Shown piece by piece: positions 18,052 through 24,574 of a DNA stretch of 32,153 nucleotides. The notes beneath the pieces were generated by a model. That model was not told the origin of the DNA. It was given only the letters and a program-made list of their open reading frames with translations, and did no database searches. Numbering within the stretch: the stretch's first letter is position 1; each line of letters starts with the position of its first letter. The stretch is from Acidobacteriaceae bacterium (GTDB lineage: Bacteria > Acidobacteriota > Terriglobia > Terriglobales > Acidobacteriaceae), in NCBI GenBank assembly GCA_030038435.1, contig JASHOY010000335.1, positions 1-32,153 of the forward strand. The letters are read 5' to 3'. The position numbers and the translations under genes were made by a program.

Positions 18052-19271
18052 TGAGAGATTCCCGCGGACGGCTGCGTCGGTGTAATGGCAAAGTTCGATT
18101 TGCTCACCGGCGACCCGTTGATCAGCTTCTGGAAACTGCTGTTGGCCACCACGTCACCCGGATTGATGCCGGTAACTGCCGTTTCGCCTGCATTCGAGAC
18201 CCCGGCCTGAACATTGCGCATAACCGCTTTGCCGTTCTGGATCAAATAAACAAAAGCCACTGACCCGTTGTGCTGGATCGCCGTGGTAGGAATCAGCGTC
18301 TGGTTTTCGAGAGTGTTCACCAGCAGCCGCGCGTTCACAAACTGGTTTGGATACAGTGTTCCCTTGGCATTGGGAAACTCCGCTCTCAGTTGCACCGTTC
18401 CGGTGACGGTATCAATCTGGTTGCTCATGCTGACCAGTCTGCCTGCATCCAGTTCGTGCTCATCCGTGCGATCCAACGCCTCAACCGTCAAGCGGTGCCC
18501 GCTGCGCGTTTGCTGCAGCACTTCGGGCAGGTTGTCTTCCGCCAGTGTGAAGACCACGGTGGTCGGCGCCATCTGCGTCACCACCACCAGCGTGGTGGTC
18601 GAATTCGCCGTCACCAGGTTCCCCGGATCAACCAGGCGCAAACCTACGTTCCCGTTAATGGGCGAGGTGATGTGGCAGAAACTCACCTGCACTTTGTCGT
18701 AGTTCACCGTCCCCTGGTCGTTCTTCACCACGCCTTCGTCCTGCAGCACCAGCTTCGCCTGGTCGTCCAGCGTCTGTCGCGGAATTGCGTTCTTCGCCCA
18801 CGCCAACTGGTAGCGCTTCAGGTCCATCTGCGCCTCGGCCAGCAGGTTCTGGTCGCGCTGCAGCGCGCCCTCGGCCTCCATGAGCTGCGCCACATAGGGC
18901 CGGTCGTCAATGTCGATGAGCGGATCACCCTTGTGCACATACTGCCCTTCGCGGTAGTGCACCGCCGTGATCACTCCCGTAACTTCCGCGGTTATCGAGT
19001 CGGTGTAAACCGGCGTCACCGTCCCGATGGCGTCCAGGTAGACCCCGATACTGCCCGACCTGGCCGTCGCCTCGGTCACCGGCACTACCCCGGTGAAGGT
19101 CCGCCGACCGCCCACCGCCTGGCTCGCATAGTGCTGATGAAGCACCCAATAGAACAACAGCCCGAAGAGCAGCAGGATCACCACCCAGATCCAGCGGTGC
19201 TTCCGCTTTTTGGGCGCTTCCGCCGTTAAACCCCGCGGCTCGTAGTGGAAAGCAGACGAATCTTGGTCCAT
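18048..19271 (-). CDS. Periplasmic membrane-fusion protein (HlyD/MdtA-like)
   Basis: This adaptor links the RND pumps to the outer-membrane channel. The 407-residue product has a basic cytoplasmic N-terminus and one transmembrane anchor (HRWIWVVILLLFGLLFYWVL, residues 25-44) instead of a lipobox. It then has the barrel-sandwich (lipoyl-like) half EVTGVITAVHYREGQYVHKG (95-114), an alpha-hairpin (about 125-180), and the second half with CHITSPINGNVGLRLVDPGN. TVVFTLAEDNLPEV opens the beta-barrel domain. Its stop overlaps the next gene's start by 4 bp (ATGA). It is the first gene of the operon. No strong Shine-Dalgarno precedes the ATG, only an A-rich stretch. A palindrome about 160-180 bp upstream may control the operon. 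Confidence 0.93.
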   Translation of the reverse strand: MDQDSSAFHYEPRGLTAEAPKKRKHRWIWVVILLLFGLLFYWVLHQHYASQAVGGRRTFTGVVPVTEATARSGSIGVYLDAIGTVTPVYTDSITAEVTGVITAVHYREGQYVHKGDPLIDIDDRPYVAQLMEAEGALQRDQNLLAEAQMDLKRYQLAWAKNAIPRQTLDDQAKLVLQDEGVVKNDQGTVNYDKVQVSFCHITSPINGNVGLRLVDPGNLVTANSTTTLVVVTQMAPTTVVFTLAEDNLPEVLQQTRSGHRLTVEALDRTDEHELDAGRLVSMSNQIDTVTGTVQLRAEFPNAKGTLYPNQFVNARLLVNTLENQTLIPTTAIQHNGSVAFVYLIQNGKAVMRNVQAGVSNAGETAVTGINPGDVVANSSFQKLINGSPVSKSNFAITPTQPSAGISQ

Positions 19272-19608
19272 GTTTTTCTTTTCAGTCCAATCGCGATCGT
19301 GTGGTCAGCAGGAAATGTCGAATTGCGAAATCCTGGAAAGGCAATTTGGAACGGTTTGCCCGGGCTCACCCCCGAAGGACAACCCCGGTTGCGGCCTGGA
19401 GTCTCCGCGTGTGGACCTGTTGTTGAGCCGGATATACAGGCCCCGTATATCTGACAATTCCAGCCGCACGTGGTATTTGATTGACGAATCTTCATTGTAA
19501 ATAGTTGCACCGGGGAAGCTGCAACCGCCCCCAGTCCGCACGGCGATTTTGCAATCCTTCTTTCTCCGCACGCAGCGCTCCGGTGTGCCCTGAAGCAGGA
19601 ACCGCACC
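19272..19608. other. Divergent intergenic region between efflux operon and fdhD remnant
   Basis: This 337-bp stretch is richer in A and T than its surroundings and holds no recognisable gene. The palindromic promoter/operator candidate at 19431-19457 is its clearest element. AGGA at about 19596-19600 is the probable ribosome-binding site for the GTG start of the fdhD remnant at 19609. Confidence 0.5.
19431..19457 (-). promoter_or_regulatory. Candidate promoter with palindromic operator for the efflux operon
   Basis: GATATAC (19431-19437) and GTATATC (19445-19451) form a perfect 7-7-7 inverted repeat, a size typical of TetR- or MarR-type operators. On the minus strand TTGTCA (complement of 19452-19457) and TATATC (complement of 19431-19436) would be -35 and -10 hexamers with a 15-bp spacer, slightly short. 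The palindrome would then cover the spacer and -10, fitting repression. No regulator gene is in the window. The leader to the ATG at 19271 would be about 155 nt. Confidence 0.4.
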
Positions 19609-19938
19609 GTGCGCCAAAGCATCGAGCCGACGCAAGTGACGGAGTGGGAAGAGGGCCGCATGCGCGGCGCCGAAGACTCGCTGGCCGCCGAGGAGCCGCT
19701 CGAAATTCGTTTGGCGGGCAAACCCCTCACGGTCACCATGCGCACCCCGGGCCACGACAGCGAACTCGCCGCCGGTTTTCTGCTCACGGAAGGCATTATC
19801 GAAGACCGTAGTCAGATTGCCGGCATACGTCAGGCCGATCTTCTCTATGGTCCAGGTGACAACCTGATAGACGTTGGTCTCTCCGCCGGCGCTTCCCTGC
19901 GTCCCACACAGCGCAACTTTATATCCGCAACCAGATGA
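19609..19938 (+). pseudogene. fdhD: fdhD N-terminal fragment (formate dehydrogenase accessory sulfurtransferase)
   Basis: FdhD hands sulfur from IscS to the molybdenum cofactor of formate dehydrogenase. The fragment of 109 codons starts at a GTG with AGGA upstream. It matches the N-terminal third of FdhD: LAAEEPLEIRLAGKPLTVTM, TPGHDSELAAGFLLTEGIIE, and DVGLSAG leading to RNF. In intact FdhD the RNF-type segment leads to the conserved SSCGVCGK sulfur-transfer cysteines. Here the frame instead reads ISATR and stops at 19936-19938, and the next bases belong to FdhA. The remaining ~160 residues of a normal ~270-residue FdhD, including the cysteine loop, are absent. The piece cannot be functional and is best read as one side of a deletion junction near 19918-19930. 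Confidence 0.8.
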
Positions 19939-20453
19939 TCGGCGCCGTCCACGAGGGCAAGCTCAAATGCATTTACCTCAAGGGCGAAGACACCATGACC
20001 TATCTCAGCGCCGGCATCCGCCAGTTCACGCCGAGCAATTTTGTCGAAGTGTCACCGGATCTGGCCGACGAGCGCGGCCCGGACTCAGGGGCCAAAGTCG
20101 TGCTTCGCAGCCCTCATGGAGAAGTCACCGTTCCCGTGCTGGTAACCGGCCGCGTCTACGGCACGCAGCTGTATATGCCCATGAACTCAACGGAAAACCC
20201 TGTCAACCGCCGCACCAGTTCCAACGTCGATCGCGGCGTACACACGCCCGCCTACACGGAGACCTCGGTGAGCCTAACACCGCTTGCGGATAGCGTAGCG
20301 ACCAACCCGCTCTCGCCAGAGAATTTCCGCCGTGGGCGGCGCACGCCGCAGCAGGGGGTGGAAGTGTAAGGTAGATGGAACCGACCGGACTACCAGCTTC
20401 CGGGCGCCGATCCCTCTGACAAGCTGGTCCAAATCAAAACCACGCGTGCCTGA
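19923..20453 (+). pseudogene. fdhA: Remnant of formate dehydrogenase alpha subunit (molybdopterin oxidoreductase)
   Basis: Only small parts of a ~900-residue catalytic subunit remain. GAVHEGKLKCIYLKGED matches the middle of FdhA-type proteins. It is joined in frame to TMTYLSAGIRQFTPSNFVEV, which begins the C-terminal cofactor-binding domain, so roughly 200 residues appear lost between them. The domain continues through VLVTGRVYGTQLYMPMNST and HTPAYTETSV to TPQQGVEV, where a TAA (20367-20369) interrupts. The same frame then continues as GRWNRPDYQLPG and further to a TGA at 20451-20453. This extra tail resembles the normal end of Bacillus YrhE-like proteins, so TAA is probably a nonsense mutation of a Gln or Glu codon. 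The first ATG in frame is 19935. No iron-sulfur or active-site selenocysteine/cysteine region survives. Confidence 0.8.
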
Positions 20454-20506
20454 TCTGCTTCGCAATATCCGCGCCCGGGGCGCAATATTTGTCCGTCGCA
20501 GCTTCA

Positions 20507-20547
20507 GCCATGGGAAGCCGACCGGCAGAACCGGCACATCCCATGGC
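20507..20547. terminator. 9-bp stem hairpin after the fdhA remnant
   Basis: GCCATGGGA (20507-20515) and TCCCATGGC (20539-20547) form a perfect 9-bp stem. The 23-nt loop contains CCG and CGG segments that can pair further. It follows the fdhA tail by 54 nt and precedes a new promoter-like element, so it may be the old transcription end of the formate dehydrogenase unit. No T-run follows. Confidence 0.4.
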
Positions 20548-20562
20548 GACGGCTCAGCCGAA

Positions 20563-20571
20563 TGCTAAAAT
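20563..20571 (+). promoter_or_regulatory. Extended -10 promoter element for the small gene at 20611
   Basis: TGCTAAAAT matches an extended -10 (TG, one base, TAAAAT). The expected start of transcription near 20578 gives a leader of about 33 nt before the ATG at 20611, the same geometry as the element proposed for cysS. Confidence 0.4.
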
Positions 20572-20610
20572 CTCCTCGGCACACGCAGGATCGCGCGCTG
20601 GCAAACCATC

Positions 20611-21021
20611 ATGAAGCTCCGCATCAAAGACAATTCGTTGCGCCTCCGTATCACCCGTCCCGAGCTTGACCAGCTTATGAAGGATCGGCGCATTGAAGCC
20701 GCCATCCTCTTCGCCGCAGACGGCCGCTCCCGCCTCAACTATTCGCTCGAACACACCGCCAGCACAGCCGCGCCCACGGTGCGCTTCGACCCGCCTTCGC
20801 TCGAGGTTCGCATTCCCACCGCGCAGGCTCAGAAATGGTCTCTCGGCGATGACGTCGGCATCTACGCCACCATCGACCTCGGCGCCGACGGAAAGCTTGA
20901 GCTAACTATCGAAAAGGATTTCGCCTGCCTGCACGGCAGCGCTGAAGAAAATATCGACGCGTTCCCCAATCCGGAGCTGCGCGTTCCCAGGGCTAAGTCG
21001 CCGCCAGCGACTTCACAGTGA
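20611..21021 (+). CDS. Small conserved cytoplasmic protein, possibly DUF7009-like
   Basis: The 136-residue product has no signal peptide or membrane segment. It begins MKLRIKDNSLRLRITRPELD and ends with a conserved-looking block, LTIEKDFACLHGSAEENIDAFPNP, containing one cysteine. I recall small proteins with this start and EKDF-C-L...NPNP-like end being encoded beside fdhD or formate dehydrogenase genes in Acidobacteriota and Bacteroidota, and the name DUF7009 fits from memory. No function is known to me. It lies 157 bp after the decayed fdhA tail, behind its own promoter-like element, and is intact. The ribosome-binding site is weak. It could be a leftover of the lost formate dehydrogenase locus or may have an independent role. 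Confidence 0.75.
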   Translation: MKLRIKDNSLRLRITRPELDQLMKDRRIEAAILFAADGRSRLNYSLEHTASTAAPTVRFDPPSLEVRIPTAQAQKWSLGDDVGIYATIDLGADGKLELTIEKDFACLHGSAEENIDAFPNPELRVPRAKSPPATSQ

Positions 21022-21147
21022 TTCCTGCGCAAACCATAGAACAACGCCTCGCAACTCGCGGGGATTGCCTCAGGTCCATCCCTCCGCTCTTTCCGGAAAT
21101 CGGGGAACTGTGAGCTGGGAATTGAAAACTGCGAATTTCGGACTGCT
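21022..21147. other. Convergent spacer between the small protein gene and fabF
   Basis: These 126 bp contain no gene, no strong hairpin and no T-run that I can see. Confidence 0.4.
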
Positions 21148-22407
21148 CTATTCCGCCCACCGCCGCATCACCAGCGTCGCATTGATTCCGCCAAATCCAA
21201 ACGAATTCGACAACGCCACATCGAAGTTGTGGTCGATCGCCTGATTCGGCACATAGTCCAGCCGGCACTCGGGATCGGCATTCTCGAGATTCGTCGTCGG
21301 CGGCAATTTCTGCTCCTGCAGCGCCAACACGGTGATGCCAGCTTCCAGACCACCCGCGCCGCCCAGCAGATGCCCGGTCATCGACTTGGTTCCGCTGATC
21401 TTCAGCCGGTGGCTCAGCGCGTGCTCGCCAAAAACCAGCTCAATCGCCCGCGACTCGTTCCCATCGCCGGCCGGCGTCGAAGTGGCATGCGCGTTCACAT
21501 AACCCACTTCTTCCGGCGCAATCGCCGCATCCTTCAGCGCCGCTTTCATACTGCGCTGCGCGCCCAGGCCTTCGGGAGCAATGCCGGTCATGTGGTACGC
21601 GTCTGCGCTCATCCCGTAGCCAATCACTTCGGCCAGGATCTTAGCGCCCCGCGCCCGCGCAAACTCCAGCTCCTCCAGGATCAGAATCCCCGCGCCCTCG
21701 CCAATCACAAATCCGTCGCGGTCCTTGTCGAACGGCCGGCTGGCCCGCGCCGGCTCATCGTTGCGCGTGGAAAGCGCCCGCATGGCCGCAAATCCGCCCA
21801 CCGACATGGAAGTGACTGCAGCCTCCGATCCGCCCGCAATCATCGCGTCCGCATCGCCGTGCAGAATCATCCGTACCGAGTCGCCAATCGAATTCGCGCT
21901 GGTCGCGCAAGCCGTCGCCGTGGCCGAAATCGGCCCCCGGGCGCCATACCGGATGCTGATCTGTCCCGCCGCCATGTTCACAATCGCCGCGGGAATAAAG
22001 AACGGCGAGATCTTGCGCGGACCGCCCTGCAGCAGGTTATTGTGCTCCCGCTCGATGATCTCGAACCCGCCGATCCCTGAGCCGATGAATACGCCCACAC
22101 GATCGGCGTTCTCCGGGGTGATCTGCAAACCCGACTGCTGCATCGCCTCCTGCGTGGCCGCAAAGGCAAAATGAATGAAGCGCCCCATCTTGCGCGCTTC
22201 TTTCTTATCGACAAAATCCAGCGGGTCGAAGTTCTTGACTTCGGCGGCGAAAGTCACCGGGAACCCGGTGGTGTCAAAGCCCTGGATCGGAGCCATGCCG
22301 CTGGCTCCGGCCAAGAGGTTTCGCCACACTTCGGGGGCGGTATTCCCCACTCCGCAAATCAGCCCAAGACCGGTGACAACGACTCTGCGAGTCAATCTCT
22401 GGGTCAA
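21148..22407 (-). CDS. fabF: 3-oxoacyl-[acyl-carrier-protein] synthase II
   Basis: This thiolase-fold condensing enzyme extends acyl-ACP with malonyl-ACP in type II fatty-acid synthesis in the cytoplasm. The 419-residue product carries the full Cys-His-His triad: Cys167 in ATACATSANSIGD, His307 in VNAHATSTPAGD, and His346 in GTKSMTGHLLGGAGG. NSFGFGGINATLVMRRW is the usual C-terminus. The start is a TTG only 3 bp after the acpP stop, which implies translational coupling; a second TTG four codons downstream would give the more typical MTRRVVVTGLG start, and I cannot decide between them. acpP-fabF is a conserved gene order. Confidence 0.95.
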   Translation of the reverse strand: MTQRLTRRVVVTGLGLICGVGNTAPEVWRNLLAGASGMAPIQGFDTTGFPVTFAAEVKNFDPLDFVDKKEARKMGRFIHFAFAATQEAMQQSGLQITPENADRVGVFIGSGIGGFEIIEREHNNLLQGGPRKISPFFIPAAIVNMAAGQISIRYGARGPISATATACATSANSIGDSVRMILHGDADAMIAGGSEAAVTSMSVGGFAAMRALSTRNDEPARASRPFDKDRDGFVIGEGAGILILEELEFARARGAKILAEVIGYGMSADAYHMTGIAPEGLGAQRSMKAALKDAAIAPEEVGYVNAHATSTPAGDGNESRAIELVFGEHALSHRLKISGTKSMTGHLLGGAGGLEAGITVLALQEQKLPPTTNLENADPECRLDYVPNQAIDHNFDVALSNSFGFGGINATLVMRRWAE

Positions 22408-22410
22408 TGG

Positions 22411-22662
22411 CTATTTGCTTCCTTTCGCGGTCTTTTCATTCTTCTCGATGTATTCGATGGCGTCCTTGACGGTTTTGATCTTCTCTGCATCCTCGTCGGG
22501 AATCTCCAGGTCGAACGCCTCTTCGAACTGCATCACCAGTTCCACCACGTCCAGCGAATCGGCGCCGAGATCCTCCTGAAAACTCGCGTTCGGGGTCACT
22601 TCCGCTTCGTCTACCTGCAATTGCTCGACGATGATCTGCTTCACTTTTTCTTCAACTGCCAT
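22411..22662 (-). CDS. acpP: Acyl carrier protein
   Basis: The 83-residue acidic protein carries growing fatty acids on a 4'-phosphopantetheine arm. The attachment serine is Ser36 in [14 protein letters not shown], the hallmark motif, followed by [15 protein letters not shown] and the last helix [16 protein letters not shown] about 8 nt upstream (complement of about 22670-22676) fixes the ATG; the frame continues 30 codons further but those residues are not ACP-like. It leads the acpP-fabF unit and is divergent from rmuC. A possible minus-strand promoter uses TTTACA (complement of 22828-22833) and TAAACT (complement of 22804-22809), spaced 18 bp, but this is weak. Confidence 0.96.
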   Translation of the reverse strand: MAVEEKVKQIIVEQLQVDEAEVTPNASFQEDLGADSLDVVELVMQFEEAFDLEIPDEDAEKIKTVKDAIEYIEKNEKTAKGSK

Positions 22663-22712
22663 GCGCTTCTCCTCGTGTTCTCCAAAACTTCGAGATCCGC
22701 TCTGGGGATCGG

Positions 22713-22740
22713 TTGACAGACCCCTCCGCCTGCCTACAAT
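22713..22740 (+). promoter_or_regulatory. Sigma-70-type promoter toward rmuC
   Basis: TTGACA (22713-22718) and TACAAT (22735-22740) are separated by 16 bp: a perfect -35 and a -10 with one mismatch. Transcription would begin near 22747 and read toward rmuC at 22951, leaving a leader of about 200 nt. It lies in the divergent region upstream of acpP. Confidence 0.5.
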
Positions 22741-22950
22741 ACCTGCAAGCACCCGGGCAACACAACCACTACGCGAAAAATTGCGCGTGGCCCCGAAGAT
22801 TCAAGTTTATCGGTCCCCTCGCGGAGGTGTAAAGCCGCGGCATTTGAAGCAAATACGCCGCCCTCGACGGTGATGTGCGATCACCATTAAATTCCCGTAA
22901 AATGCACAGCCTGGAAGCGTATATTTGGCGAAGAGGTCCCTGACCACTTG

Positions 22951-24426
22951 ATGCTTCCATCCATCGCCGCCGCCCTTGCCGCTCTGGCCGGTATTCTGGT
23001 CGGCTTCTGGCTCCGCAGCGCCGCTTCCAGATCGGAAAAGACGATCCTGGAGCAGCGCATCCGCGAATCGTCGGAAGCGCTCAACGCAGTCCGTGAGTCG
23101 CTGGTCAAGGCGCAGGCTGAGTCTGCCGCCCGTGCCGGCTTTGAAACCCTTGCCGCCGAGCGCGAACGCCGCGTTCACGAGCTCGCCGCCGAGTGCGATT
23201 CGCTGCGCGCCAATTTGCAGTCGAAAAGCGACGCCGAACGCGAGCAGGCGGCGCACATCAGCCGGCTCGAAACCGATCTCAATAACGAGCGCAGAGCTCT
23301 GACGGAAAAACTGGCGCTTCTCGAGGAGGCAAAAACCGTCCTCTCCAACCAGTTCCAGGCCCTCGCCGCGGAAATCCTCGACCAGAAATCGAAATCCTTT
23401 TCCGAAGGCAGCCAGAAGGAAATCGGCAACCTCCTCAGTCCCCTTAAAACCCAAATCGAGGAATTCAGAAAGAAAGTTGAAGAAGCGCAGACCGATTCGA
23501 AAACCGGCGTGGCTACTCTGCAGGGTTTGATCGGCGGCCTCAGCACCCTCAACCAGCAGCTCGCCGAGCAGGCCCGCAACCTGACCACTGCCCTGCGCGG
23601 CTCCGCGAAAGCACAGGGCGACTGGGGCGAGTTCATCCTTCGCGATTTGCTTGAAAAAGCCGGCCTGCGTGAAGGCGAACAGTACAGCTTTCAACAAAGC
23701 TTCGCCGGCCTCGCCAACGGCGACGGCGACAAAAGCAGAACGGCGCGCACAGACGTCATCGTCTTTCTTCCCGGCGGCCGCAACCTCATCATCGACTCGA
23801 AAGTCTCACTCACCGCCTACGCTGACTGCGTCAATGCCGCCGGCGAAGACGATCGCAAAGCTGCGCTCAAGCTGCATCTCGGCAGCGTCCGCGGCCACGT
23901 CGCCAATCTCGCCAAGGCCGGATACGACCGCCTTCCCGGCATTCAGGCCCCCGATTTCGTGGTGATGTTTGTCCCCGTGGAACCGGCCTTTTTGCTCGCC
24001 TTGCAAAACGACGCCGACCTCTGGGCCGAGGCCTATCACCAGGGCATCCTGCTTGTCGGCCCCACCACACTGCTCTACATCATTCGCATCGTCAACGTCC
24101 TCTGGCGCCAGGAGACACAGGCCCGCAACGTCAAAGACGTGATGGAGCGCGGCGCCCGTCTCTACGAGAAATTTGCCGGCTTCGTCGCCGACATGGACGC
24201 CATCGGCAGCAGCCTTCGCGACGCCGGCCGCAGCTATGACCAGGCCTGGAGAAAACTGAGCAGCGGTGACGGCAACCTCATCCGCCAGGTGGAAATGCTG
24301 CGCCAGCTCGGAGTAAAGCCGCGCAAGCCTCTGGCGCCTAAGCTGGTTGCCGACGCCGCGCCGGAAGAATCCGCACTCGCTCTCGCCGCCGAAGCCGACG
24401 ATCATGCGCCCCATCCGCAGGATTGA
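22951..24426 (+). CDS. rmuC: DNA recombination protein RmuC
   Basis: RmuC is a membrane-anchored, coiled-coil protein with a nuclease-like core that limits recombination at inverted repeats in E. coli. The 491-residue product has an N-terminal transmembrane segment (IAAALAALAGILVGFWL, residues 5-21), a long charged coiled coil at about 25-150, and the RmuC domain with QGDWGEFILRDLLEKAGLREG near residue 225 and RTDVIVFLPGGRNLIIDSKV after it. The middle part VVMFVPVEPAFLLALQNDADLW is also typical. The ATG at 22951 is preceded directly by an in-frame TTG (22948). The ribosome-binding site is weak. It is likely a single-gene transcript from the promoter at 22713-22740. Confidence 0.93.
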   Translation: MLPSIAAALAALAGILVGFWLRSAASRSEKTILEQRIRESSEALNAVRESLVKAQAESAARAGFETLAAERERRVHELAAECDSLRANLQSKSDAEREQAAHISRLETDLNNERRALTEKLALLEEAKTVLSNQFQALAAEILDQKSKSFSEGSQKEIGNLLSPLKTQIEEFRKKVEEAQTDSKTGVATLQGLIGGLSTLNQQLAEQARNLTTALRGSAKAQGDWGEFILRDLLEKAGLREGEQYSFQQSFAGLANGDGDKSRTARTDVIVFLPGGRNLIIDSKVSLTAYADCVNAAGEDDRKAALKLHLGSVRGHVANLAKAGYDRLPGIQAPDFVVMFVPVEPAFLLALQNDADLWAEAYHQGILLVGPTTLLYIIRIVNVLWRQETQARNVKDVMERGARLYEKFAGFVADMDAIGSSLRDAGRSYDQAWRKLSSGDGNLIRQVEMLRQLGVKPRKPLAPKLVADAAPEESALALAAEADDHAPHPQD

Positions 24427-24501
24427 GAAGCTTCGAGTTTCACGCCCCCTGGCCCGCCGGATGGTCCGGCTTGACGCAAGGCTCCGCGTCGCCGTCTCCG
24501 T

Positions 24502-24507
24502 TATAAA
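24502..24507 (+). promoter_or_regulatory. Candidate -10 element upstream of the DUF5916 gene
   Basis: TATAAA at 24502-24507, in TTATAAAATGG, is the only -10-like hexamer in the 148-bp gap after rmuC. The TTGACG at 24471-24476 is 25 bp away, too far for a standard -35 partner, so the promoter is tentative. Confidence 0.3.
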
Positions 24508-24563
24508 ATGGAAAATGTAAGCGTTTTCGCCAGATTCAACCGTAGTTCCTTATCTATCTCTAG

Positions 24564-24572
24564 TTTTTTTTT
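24564..24572 (+). repeat. Run of nine T at the 5' end of the DUF5916 gene
   Basis: A homopolymer of nine T ends two bases before the TTG used as start. It is the longest single-base run I noticed in the window. With eight T, an ATG at 24508 would come into frame with the gene. Confidence 0.85.
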
Positions 24573-24574
24573 GC

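Noticed and set aside
18270-19229. 319-codon plus-strand frame
   Set aside because: Antisense to the membrane-fusion protein; His/Arg/Val-rich translation with no domain.
19305-19796. 163-codon minus-strand frame across the efflux upstream region
   Set aside because: Its N-terminal part is antisense to the FdhD-coding segment and the rest runs through the promoter region; no protein-like features.
24456-24470. Short hairpin GCCGG-5-CCGGC after rmuC
   Set aside because: A five-base GC stem without a T-run is common by chance in this GC-rich DNA; not supported as a terminator.
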